A DNA stretch of 64,000 bases from Bacteroidales bacterium (GTDB lineage: Bacteria > Bacteroidota > Bacteroidia > Bacteroidales > F082): contig JAKIVD010000001.1 in assembly GCA_021647205.1 (NCBI GenBank), positions 248,001-312,000 on the forward strand, written 5' to 3'. The notes below the pieces were generated by a model. It was not told the origin of the DNA. It was given only the letters and a program-made list of their open reading frames with translations, and ran no database searches. Shown one piece after another: positions 1 to 10,600 of this stretch. The position numbers were made by a program, and so were the translations under genes. Position 1 is the first letter of the stretch. Each line of letters opens with the position of its first letter.

Positions 1-1498
1 CGGGATACTTTTCCACCACGGCCGAACCGGAGCTTGTCCCTGTGCAGTTTGCGTCTTCCACCTCGAGCAATACGTAGGTGCCCGAGTCGGAAACATGCAG
101 CAGATAGGGCGTGCTGTCGATGCCCGTAACCTGCCAGGTTGTGTTGCCGTTGGAATAAATGATGTCCCAGTCTGCTGTGCCGGTCAGGTCAACGGTCAGT
201 GCGGTGGAGTCGTCACCGCAGAGCGTGTCTCCGCCCGAGATGGCCGCCGTCGGCAGTGCGTGTACCGTCAATTCGGTATCACCATTTGCGGTGGTAAACC
301 CGTCGTCAACTTCAACATGGTAAAGGGTGGAGGTGTCGGGTGACACCAGGGGATTTTCTTCTTCAGAGCTCCAGGGCGGGTTACCGGCAGGGGTGGAGGT
401 CCACGAATAGGTGTAGTCACCCGACCCGCCACCGGCATTGGCAAAAAGTTGCGCCGTATCGCCATTGCAGTTTTCATCGGGCGCTGCCACCGGATTTACA
501 CTCAATGGCCCGCCGGAAACACTTACCTGCACATCGTCGGTGTTCTGACAGGATGTGGAGTCGTCCGTCACCTCCACCTCAAAATAGTTGGAAGTCGTAA
601 GGGTGACCGTCTGCGGATTTTGCACGTTGGGGTCTTCAAGTAGTTCGGGCGGTGTCCAGTAGTAGCTGTAACTTCCCGGGCCACCAAATGCAGCATGCAG
701 GGTGGTGCTGGTTCCGTATGGGATGATGGTATCGTTTCCGGCCTCAGCAACGGGAAGGGTGTTAACGCTTACAGCCAGCTGTACCGAAGAGCCGGTGTCG
801 CAGGGATTGGCACCAGCCACCGTAACCAGACCCGAAACGGCCGTATCAGAATAATTGACTGTGATGGCATTGGTGTTCTGTCCGCCGGCGATGGTGGCAC
901 CGGAAGGCACCGTCCAGAGGTAGGAAGTGGCATTGGGAATGGTATCCGTACTATAGAACACGCCCGGCGATGCCTGGCAAACGACGCTGTCGCCTGTAAT
1001 GTAAGCCGGTGCGCCGATGGCCCCGCAAACGTAGCCGTTGATGTAAAAATCTTCGGTTGGCAGGTCATTCAGTACATCGTAGTTGGCATCGGCATACTCG
1101 CAGGAACCACCGTCATCATACCAGGCAAGGGTGGTCGTGCCTGAAATATAGGTAAACTCGATGTCCATAATAGAACTGCCATCAGGCAGGGAAATACCGG
1201 CGCCGAACCAACCCATCAACAGCCGGTGGAAGCCGTTTCCAAGGTTGTTGTCATTAATAATAAACCAGCCAGGAATACCCGGGTTTTGCGATCCCTGCAC
1301 AAAATTCAGCACCGAATAGTCGTAGTCAAGGGTCAGCGAAATGGCGCCGATGTTGTTAAATCCGGTGACGGTGATGGGGACAATAAGGGAGCCCGTGTCG
1401 GGTTCGTTAATCGTTACAGCTGTGGTAATCGGTGCATCTTGTCCGTAAAAAGTGCTAATGGCGCAAAAAATGAGAGCCGAAAGAAAAAGTACCCGCAT
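1..1498 (-). CDS. Secreted cohesin/PKD-like surface protein, 3' end outside window
   Basis: The frame is open from an ATG at 1498 to the window edge (499 codons), so the C-terminus is missing. The product starts with a signal peptide (MRVLFLSALIFCAISTFYGQ). Residues of about 25-165 form a cohesin-like module (VPITVTGFNNIGAISLTLDY, then GSCEYAD and DFYINGYV) closely resembling the modules of the next gene. PKD/Ig-like beta-sandwich repeats follow, with motifs such as SYLWTVPSGATI and YSWTSTPAG. This is a typical secreted or cell-surface architecture in Bacteroidota. A T9SS sorting domain may lie beyond the edge but cannot be seen. It is the last visible gene of a minus-strand run of three surface proteins. 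The substrate or binding partner is unknown; the cohesin label rests on sequence pattern only. Confidence 0.8.
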   Translation of the reverse strand, partial: MRVLFLSALIFCAISTFYGQDAPITTAVTINEPDTGSLIVPITVTGFNNIGAISLTLDYDYSVLNFVQGSQNPGIPGWFIINDNNLGNGFHRLLMGWFGAGISLPDGSSIMDIEFTYISGTTTLAWYDDGGSCEYADANYDVLNDLPTEDFYINGYVCGAIGAPAYITGDSVVCQASPGVFYSTDTIPNATSYLWTVPSGATIAGGQNTNAITVNYSDTAVSGLVTVAGANPCDTGSSVQLAVSVNTLPVAEAGNDTIIPYGTSTTLHAAFGGPGSYSYYWTPPELLEDPNVQNPQTVTLTTSNYFEVEVTDDSTSCQNTDDVQVSVSGGPLSVNPVAAPDENCNGDTAQLFANAGGGSGDYTYSWTSTPAGNPPWSSEEENPLVSPDTSTLYHVEVDDGFTTANGDTELTVHALPTAAISGGDTLCGDDSTALTVDLTGTADWDIIYSNGNTTWQVTGIDSTPYLLHVSDSGTYVLLEVEDANCTGTSSGSAVVEKYP

Positions 1499-1737
1499 AA
1501 AATTGTTTAAGCTGTTAAAGTTTACCATAAACCATTACAAAAAAAAAGAATCACCAAGCTTTAATAAGAGGGAACCTGCTGTTTTAAAGCGTTTCAAACT
1601 CAAAAAACCTACGCCCCGGAAAATCATGGGGCGCAGGGTGCTGTAAATATTTTGAGAGATTTTCAATTGGTTCCATTGTTAATTTACAGCATATATTTAT
1701 TGTGTTTATTAATCCTGCTTAAACTAATAATCGCTTA

Positions 1738-4587
1738 TCAGGGCCCAATACCTACCACTTTCACATCTGTCTCGATGAAAAGGTTTGCGTTGTCGCCTAC
1801 TTTCAACTTGTAAAAAGTAAGCGTGTCGGGCGGTGGTGTAAAGGTGTAATTAACAGTTGGCCAATCTGTATCGCTTACCAGATTGGTAACCATTGTGTTT
1901 CGGGTAGCCGTTGTAGCTTCAATAAAATCACCGGCTCCTCCTGTCGTACCTTTAATTCCAATAGAAGCCCCTTCGTTGGTGTTGTGCGTACCGGCTGCAG
2001 CAGTACCATAGCAAAACTCGATGGCGTTGGTGGTTTCGTGCAGTTTAAGTTGGAAACTGATGCGTGAAGTAGAAACGGAGTTGTATGTCAGAACATTGTT
2101 CCATTCTACGGTAAACACCCGGTTGGGGGCCGTTCCTGAAGTCAGGTAGGAAATGCCTGAACTTCCGTCTGCCAATAGCTTATCCCACCACGGTGCCAGT
2201 GCATTGGCCGGGTCGGCAGCAAAAAACAGCCGGTCGTTTTCACCGGAGGTGAGGTCATCGCCCGAAAGGTCCATCGAAACCCATCCACTGGTACTGATTC
2301 TCAACTGCGTATAGTTGGTTCCTGCATATTCAAAGCTAAAGCCGATATTGACATCGCTGTGCGCATGGTCTCCTGTAGGGCCGGCCGAACCTCCCGAAAT
2401 GGGTGTCATCAGTGCGGCAGAAGTTGTTAACGAATAGTTCTGCACTTCATCTGCGGGCAGTACTCCTGCCGGAACGTATCCATCCACCGGGCCAATAAAT
2501 TCAACTTCGCCTGTACCAATTTCAAATACACCGGAATTCAACCAGTCGCCACCAACTTTTAACAATCCTGAACCGGCATTTACAAAAGCTTTCCCGGGAT
2601 TGATTGTCATGTCACCGGTAACAGTCATTATTGAACCGGCATCAAAATCAACACTTTTACATTGGTCTCCCAGGGTAAAGTCGCCTGTGTAAACCGGCCA
2701 GAATGACGGAACGGGTGTTGAAGGAATGGATACTGCACTCAGGCTGTTGGGGACCACATTATCGGACCAGTTAGAGGCCGTCATCCAATCTGTTGAAGTC
2801 AGTCCCGTCCAGGTAAAACCGGCGGGTTTCACCAATCCATCAATGTAATAATCTTTAGGTGGCTGGTCGTAAAGCACTGTGAACAAGGGGCCTGCCGTAA
2901 ATTCACAAGACCCTCCATCGTCAAACCATGATAAGGAAGAGGTTCCGCCCGAATAGCTAAAACTCAGGTAAATTAAAACCGTTCCGTTCGCAAGGTCAAC
3001 CGGGTTTGCGTTAAACCACCCTATCAATATCCTGCCGGGATTGGTGGCTCCTTCCGTAAAATTGACAGCAATATCGGGATGTGGGGATGCACCAAGATAA
3101 GTCAATACCCCCGGGTCATAATCAAGGGTCAGCGACAAGGAACTAATGTCAGTAAAGTCCCAGACCCTGAGCGGGACAGTGATTTGGGTTCCGGATACAA
3201 CGCTCATTGAATCGGCTTTGATTTGCGGCGACACCTGACCTGCGACCAGTCCGTCGAAATAATAGTCTCCAGAGGGTTCATCATAAAGTGAGTAGAACTG
3301 AGCATCTCCATAGTCGCAGGCAGTGCCGTCCGCTAACCAAACCAATGTTGTGGTTCCTGACACATAGGTAAATTCAATATCTGTAATCGCATCCATATCT
3401 GCTAATGAAACAGCAGTACCAAAATATGAAATGACAACCTTTCCGGTAGTACCATTGACCTGGTTGCTCAGGAATAGATTGTTGGCAAAAGCAGCATTGG
3501 GTGTGTGCCCGACAAAATTTATCACCGTTGCATCATATTCAAATGTCAAGGCAACGGCACCTATATTTTGAAAATCAACGACAGTAACTGGTACATTTAT
3601 TGGACCCGCTTGTGCAGTTGTAATCCCGGGGAGGTAAGTGCCGGGCGCTAATTGTTCAGCAACAATGCCGTCGAAATAGTAGTCTTCGTATGGCTTGTCG
3701 TACAAAGTGGTGTAAGCTGAATCACCGTATTCACATGCCGTACCATCGGTTACCCAGTTCAGCAGGGAATGGTTTCCGGAAAAAGGGACAGGTGCATAAT
3801 TAAAATGAAGATCGACCAGGGTAGTTCCATCGGCCAAGGTCTCCGGTATAAAATCAGGAGGAGCAGAAATCCAACTAATAACTATTTTGTACTTACCTCC
3901 GGCAGACGGCGAATTGCCAACAATCATGGCTGCCCCAAAGTTGCTGTGTGGAGTGCTTCCGGTAAAAGTCAGGATATTCGGGTCATATTCCAAAGTCAAA
4001 GCAATAGCTCCGATACCCCAGAAATTTTCTACCGTGATGGGCACATCTATCGGACCGGCCACAACATCCCCAATTTCAGGTGCCATGGTAGTTGGGGCAA
4101 CATGCGATGTAACAAACCCATCAACGTAATAATCGGCTGTGGGTGTGTCATTAAGCGGAACCAGGACATCATCGGCATACTCGCAGTTACTTCCGCCATT
4201 ACCGGCATTGTCCCATGAAAGCGAAGTTGATCCTGAAATATAACTAAACTCAACTTCTGCTAACTGGCTTTCGTCCGGTAAAGTTATGGCTCCAGCAACA
4301 GTTGTCCAACTGATGACAAGCTGTCCCGGGACTGATCCATCAATAGTCATTCCCGAAAAAGCCGGACTGGGTGTGGCACTTACATAGCTGATCACGGAAG
4401 GGTTGTAATCCAGCGTGAGTGTTATGCTCCCGATATTGTCAAAATTGCTGACTGTAACCGGAACATTGATAGTGCCCGCCGAAGCGTCAAGGACTTTTCC
4501 TGCAGTAGTGAGCGGCGCATTCTGTGAAAATCCTGACCTACCGATCAGAAACAATAAGCTCAAGAAAAATATATGTGTAATTTTCAT
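1738..4587 (-). CDS. Secreted protein with four tandem cohesin-like modules
   Basis: 949 residues with a signal peptide (cleavage near GFSQN). Four repeats of about 145 residues follow (roughly 25-160, 165-310, 313-450, 455-595). Each has the cohesin pattern (VPVTV.NF..IGA..LTLEYDP, then VISW and DGT.L..L.F.Y) and ends with a signature CEY/CDY plus D..P..DYY.DG. The fourth copy has CEFTAGP. From about 600 comes a WTGLTSTDWMTASNWSDN segment common in Bacteroidota surface proteins, then a beta-rich tail. Cohesins bind dockerins in cellulosomes; here the partner is unknown, although the adjacent giant protein has a dockerin-like segment. The protein stops at ETDVKVVGIGP without a recognisable T9SS sorting domain, so it may be truncated or anchored in another way. 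Confidence 0.85.
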   Translation of the reverse strand: MKITHIFFLSLLFLIGRSGFSQNAPLTTAGKVLDASAGTINVPVTVSNFDNIGSITLTLDYNPSVISYVSATPSPAFSGMTIDGSVPGQLVISWTTVAGAITLPDESQLAEVEFSYISGSTSLSWDNAGNGGSNCEYADDVLVPLNDTPTADYYVDGFVTSHVAPTTMAPEIGDVVAGPIDVPITVENFWGIGAIALTLEYDPNILTFTGSTPHSNFGAAMIVGNSPSAGGKYKIVISWISAPPDFIPETLADGTTLVDLHFNYAPVPFSGNHSLLNWVTDGTACEYGDSAYTTLYDKPYEDYYFDGIVAEQLAPGTYLPGITTAQAGPINVPVTVVDFQNIGAVALTFEYDATVINFVGHTPNAAFANNLFLSNQVNGTTGKVVISYFGTAVSLADMDAITDIEFTYVSGTTTLVWLADGTACDYGDAQFYSLYDEPSGDYYFDGLVAGQVSPQIKADSMSVVSGTQITVPLRVWDFTDISSLSLTLDYDPGVLTYLGASPHPDIAVNFTEGATNPGRILIGWFNANPVDLANGTVLIYLSFSYSGGTSSLSWFDDGGSCEFTAGPLFTVLYDQPPKDYYIDGLVKPAGFTWTGLTSTDWMTASNWSDNVVPNSLSAVSIPSTPVPSFWPVYTGDFTLGDQCKSVDFDAGSIMTVTGDMTINPGKAFVNAGSGLLKVGGDWLNSGVFEIGTGEVEFIGPVDGYVPAGVLPADEVQNYSLTTSAALMTPISGGSAGPTGDHAHSDVNIGFSFEYAGTNYTQLRISTSGWVSMDLSGDDLTSGENDRLFFAADPANALAPWWDKLLADGSSGISYLTSGTAPNRVFTVEWNNVLTYNSVSTSRISFQLKLHETTNAIEFCYGTAAAGTHNTNEGASIGIKGTTGGAGDFIEATTATRNTMVTNLVSDTDWPTVNYTFTPPPDTLTFYKLKVGDNANLFIETDVKVVGIGP

Positions 4588-4622
4588 AGTTTTAACATAT
4601 TAATTGTCATTTATTTAACCCT

Positions 4623-4644
4623 GGGTGTACCATTCGGCACACCC
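4623..4644 (-). terminator. Possible terminator hairpin after the giant surface gene
   Basis: Inverted repeat GGGTGT/ACACCC with a 10-nt loop, lying 17 nt beyond the stop of the giant gene and upstream of the next gene. There is no clear T tract, so it could be an attenuator or a processing hairpin instead. Confidence 0.4.
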
Positions 4645-4660
4645 GGTAAATGTTAAATAA

Positions 4661-7600
4661 TCAGTAACTATTAATAACTATTCGAATGGTACGTGAAACT
4701 ACTTGTCCGTTGGCCCTGACCCGAATATTTGCGGTGTAAACACCGGCATTGTTACCTAAGGCATGGAACTTGACAGTATGTTCACCCCTTTCTTGCAACT
4801 CGTCAACCAGTGTTTTCACAAGGGAACCGTACATATTGTAAATCTCCAGTTTCACTTCACCATCCACAGGAATATTGTAATTGATAAATGTAAATTCGTT
4901 GAACGGATTGGGGAAACTTTCAAGTGTTGTCCCTTTTAGCAGTTCAAGTTCTCCGATTCCCGTCACATCGTATTCTACGGTGTAGGTGCTCAGGACAACA
5001 TTTCTGATAACGTTGTATTGCGCGTCAGCCAATTCGTTGAGCGGGCTTGGACGGAGCGCAACCTCAATGATGTCACCACTGCCGAAGTTGTCTGTTGTAC
5101 GGAGTTTTAGCATGAGCAGGATATTTCCATCGGCATAATTAAAAGCCTGAAGGGAATTCCATCCAATCCTCAATTCATCTCCATCAACGTTAAAATCAAG
5201 TGCGCCTGCATCAGAAGGGATATTGTTGTTGATTATTAAGACATCCTCCACTGTAAGCAGGTTGGATGGAATATCAAGAATCAATGACAAAGCCGCTACC
5301 TGCATTGAAGCAGTAACTTTGATGGGGAGTTCAAATTCCATTCCGGCACCAGCAAAGATGGAACCATCGTAAGACAATACGAGGTCCGAATCAAATAGCG
5401 CTTTACCGCCCGGGTTTGTATTGCTTGCATCGAAGTCACCGACGCACAAACCATAGAACCCCTGGCTAACATCTGCCCCACTGACCACAACCTGGTTGGT
5501 TGAGGTCGGCGGGTTGGCACTGGACACATCGGGCTGTTTCCAGAAGGTCCATGCACTCCTGTCGAAGGCTGTTCCGTAAACAAAGTAGCCCTGGATGCGT
5601 CCGGCATCGGTGGCATTGATGCTGCTGCCGCTGCCAAAGGCGACGTCGCCTGCATTCCACCTGACATGCTCGATGTTAGACGGACTTGTCCACCACAGAT
5701 TCACCTGTCCGGCGTCAAGCGAGTTGATGCCGCCCACAGGCGCACTGGTTGTTACATCGATGGTGTAAACGCCATCCGGGACGAAGGTGAATTCGTAGTA
5801 ACCCGTTGCATCCGTTGTTGTTGAAGCAATAAGCGTCGGGCCATCCATGAGGTCCAGCGAAAGGCCGTTCAATGGCGTGTTGGCACCGTTGTGATAGGTA
5901 AAGTAGCCGCTGACGGTGTATCCGGCCGGATTGATGGTAACATTCAATGCATCGGAATTCGCAACACAACCGCTTATCAAATTGAGTTCGGTAACCATAA
6001 CGGTTCCTGTTCCGGGAGTTCCGGGCCACAATACCGTAATGGAACTGGTATTCTGACCACTTTGGATACTACCCCCGGTAACAGTCCATGTGTAGGCATG
6101 GAGGGGATTGGTGGTAGTTGAATAGGTTTCGGTTGTGTTAATCACAACAGATGCCGGCCCGACAACTTCCGGAGTAGGCAGCGCGATGAGCGTTACATCT
6201 TCCGAAACGGTTTCGGAGCAGAAAGTTCCTGCTGCATATTCGGTTACGGTAAGTGTTCCCGGAGAAACATCAAACCAGTCCACAGTGATTGAATTGGTAC
6301 CTTGCCCGGAAGCAATGGTGCCACCGTTTACATTCCATAGGTACGAATTGCCCGAAACCAGCGGTGTTGAGTAAATCTCACCGGTAGCGCCTGCACAAAC
6401 TTCAAAGTCGCCTGTAATTACAGGATCGGGCAGTGCATTGATGGTAACGTCATAAATACAATAATAATCGTTTCCAAAAACATCAGTGATGGTCCAGGTT
6501 ACGGTTGTTGTTCCGGTAGCAAAAACATGTCCATCTAAACTGGCCGATGCATTTTGGTCGTTGGTAATTGTGGTTGGACGACATTGGTCAACAACGGTCG
6601 GATCGAATTCAGTACCCACTGTGGTGTAGGTGTCTGTCGCTGTTTCATCGGCACAACGTACCTGGTCGCTCAGGCAAGTGATGTTGGGGTCGGGCAATAC
6701 ATAATAGTCGGTCATGGATGCATCATCCCACCATTGGAAGAAATCCACATCATCAGAAACAAGGTTGCCTAATCCACAAGTATTGTTTGGATTGTGGTAG
6801 GGGCCGGTTTCGTCACCCCACCAGTTAGCAGAAGCATCAACGTTTTCGCCGTCACTAATTACACCGCGTGTATGACCACTGATTGTATTGTGATGGATAT
6901 CAGTGCCCGTTGACAACCTGCCGGTAGCAGAGGTAAATACCCTGATCCCGTCAGCCTGAGTACCACCTGTTATTGTGTTATTGATAATGCTGGTATTCTG
7001 ACTTCCACCCAGACGTATTCCGGATTCCGTATTGCTGTTAATCGTATTGGCGTTAATGGTGTTATCATCTGCGTGATACAACTCAATGCCATGATCGAAA
7101 TTGTTCTGAACGGTATTGCTAATAAGGGTGTTTTCACTTGCTATTTCACCCAGGTAGATACCAACTTCAGAAACTGATATTATATTTCCATCGACGGTAT
7201 TTAGCCTACAACTTGTTGTATTTGCCGTATAGTAGTCGAGCAAAACACCATAAGATGTATTAAGTGTGATGATGTTGTCCTTAACAATATTGTTCGATGC
7301 ATCATCTAAAAGCGCAATACCAAACTGGTTGTTTGTGACCATGTTGTCATGTATATTACAATCATTTACACTAAACAGTGCGATCCCTGCATAATTGCCG
7401 ACACCCGTGTTTTGTATCGTAAATCCATGCATTGTGACATTATCAGCCGTAATTGTAACAACAGTTCCCAAATTATTACCATCAATTATTGGAGAAGGAG
7501 AAGCGGCGTTGGCTAGTGTCAGGTATTCTTTGTCCACCGTAATATTTTCAAGGAAAGTACCATTTCCAACAGTGATCACCTCCGGGTTGGCCAGGGTTGG

Positions 7601-10600
7601 CGTGGCATCGTCAATGGCATCCTGAATGCTACAATAGAAAGTGCCTTTGGTAACATTCTGAATCGGCAATGGTGATGACGGAACTCCCGTCGTCGTTGTC
7701 CACCAAGGCATGAAATCAACTGGGCCAATTACATCACTACCCAAACCGCAAGTATTATACGGATCGTTATACGGGCCTGAAGCATCGCCATACCAGTTGT
7801 TTTCTGCATTAATTGATAGAGCAGCATCGTTTTGAATTGCATATGTGGCAATGTTAATAAATTGATTATTATTAATTGTTACTGCCCCACAGCCAACATC
7901 CATATTACCAATCCAAATACCCTCTTCACAGTTTTTGAATGTACTGTTTGTTATGGTTGATGTCGGGCAATTTGGTGGAAAACCATAAATTGCCATTGCA
8001 TAGTATTGGTCTTCGAAAACATTGTTGTCCCAACTTACGTTTAATCCTGAATATTGATAACATCCCACACCTCCTGGAGATGTGTTATCTTCGGAATATA
8101 CAAAATTGTCATAAAAACTGATTGCACCGGGATTGTTTCCCCAACATGCTAAACCATATGCACGGTAATCTGAATGAACAGTACTGTAAGTTGGATTATT
8201 ATAAACTGTATTTTCATAAGCTTCGCCTTGACCATTGTCCCAGTAACCAATGCCAGCGAACATCCAACCGGCATCAATCTCATATGTGCCACCATAAAGA
8301 GTATTCAAGTATGCATCAAAATCAGGCCCGGCCGGAGTAAATGTAGATTGACTTGTTCCGCCAATATAAATTGCCGATTGTGCTCCTGAACGAACAATGT
8401 TATTACTTGCATAACCAGTTGCGCGCCCTAACACTTTAATGGCGTCACCTCCGTCATTCTCAAGCATATTAGTCACAATGTTGTTATCAATCACTACATT
8501 TGTATAATACTCCAACGTTCCTATTGTACCCGGAGTAGTTTCCACATGATCAACCAATATAGCTGTACTTCTGCTATATGTAGGATCAGTATAGCTACCC
8601 AGAACATCCCAAAATACCTGATTGTCCAAATCAACAGTAAAGTTCTTGAATGTTACATTAGAACTTGCAATCCTTACAATCGGAATATTGGCTCCCCGAT
8701 GTCCAGCATATCTGCTGTTCGGTGATTTGCTGCCATAGTGGTCATAGATTACCATAGTTGATGGAACCGGTGTTTGTATAATGGTTGTAGTAGGATCTGC
8801 GCCAATGAGTGAAATCTCTTTTTCAATGTTTACTTGTTCAATATAAGTCCCGGCGGCAACTTCTATATAATACCCATCCAGGGTTGTTGATGCGTCAATA
8901 CCCTCCTGGATTTTCATGTGGCTGCTAACGAGTGTACCTGTAGTGGAAGGATCATTATCGTAAACAAGTACTGGTCCGACTCCATCACATGAATAGTCAT
9001 TTGAAGTATCCCACCAGTACGATGTTCCAGTTGTATTGTTTACAATCAGGTAAGGCAGGAACTGTACATCACCAGAAACACTTGCGGCAACATCACCTGC
9101 ATTTTCACTGCCCCACCAGTTACAAGTGGCCTCAATATTATCTGTTGACAGGTTGTTGATACCAAGATTTGTTCCTGTTTCAACAAAAGAGTTGTTGTTA
9201 AATACATTTCCGGTATAAGATCCGCCGGTATTCTGAAGGATTACGCTGCCCAGTGTGTTATCATGAATACTATTATTGGTAAAACTATTAGCTGTTGATG
9301 TTTTACCTGTATAGCTTTCCATCATTACACCATACTTGTATTTATCAGATAAACCACCTGCACCATTATTATAAATTTCATTGCTGTTAATATCGCATGA
9401 GGTGGTGCTGACAATTTTCAATCCATTACGTGCATTATCAAAAATCATGTTTCCGGAAACTGTAAGAGCTGTAACTGCATCCTGGAAATTATGACTAAGC
9501 AATTGCAAACCATATTTCGTATTGGAATGAATCTCGTTATTATTAACCACTACACCTGTAACTGAACTTGCAACATTAACTGCAGATGCAATATAGATAC
9601 CATAGCTCATGTTTTGGTAACACTCATTGTTTGCAACAGAACCGTTAGTGATTGACTGGCTACCTGAAGTATATAAAGATATACCAGCAATATTATCTGT
9701 GCCGTCACCATTATTTGAACAATAATTATATTCGACAACCGGGGCAGTTACGTTACTCATAAATATACCATTTGCTGAGTTTAGATCAAGCCAGTTATAA
9801 CTAATATTAATGCCTGCCAATTGGCTTGCACCAACTACACCAATGCCACCATATAGGTTAACATTACTACCGGCGGCATTAATTACTTTAAATCCGTTAA
9901 CAGTTACATTAGCTGCTGTTATATACACACCATAATTACCACCATTGGCATCAATGGTAGAAATATTGGTAGTCCAGGCAGTGCCACGGGGATCGACATT
10001 GTACTGTGCGCCGCGTAATTCCAAGCTTTTATCAACGATGAGATTTTCTGTATAGATTCCATCATTCACATTCACTGTCCATCCTGCAATTGCAGCATCA
10101 ATACCACGTTGGATGGATGGCGTTGTTTCGGCACCTGCAAAACTGTTTACTGTTACATAATCGTTATTTGGAATGACTGTGACAAAGCCACGAGAGCTTT
10201 CATCGATTTTATGGATAATCGCATCTTCAATCGTAAATAACTCAGCAAGTGTGGCTGAACCTGAAGCAACACCCTCATATGTATTTCCACTGGAAGCATC
10301 TATGTCCATATCTGGGTCCACAAGAATCGCATAGCTGTAATTGCTCAAGGTATTGTTGTCAAGATCAACTAACGAGCCATTGTTCGTATCGTCAAATACT
10401 TTAATGCCATAATCAACATTTGTAATACTGTTGTTATAGAACTTTGTAAGTGCATTGTTGCCAGTATTTCTAAATTGAAGGCCAATTACATCTGCCCAAT
10501 ATGGATCGGTCAATGCGATTACTCCATCAACGTTATTGCCTGTGATAAATTCAACTTCAGGTGCAGCACCTGTTCCTGATGTTCCATGTGTCCTCACATG

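Noticed and set aside
95-1144. Plus-strand open frames in the first 1.5 kb
   Set aside because: Antisense to the continuous minus-strand cohesin/PKD coding frame, which has a signal peptide and clear domains.
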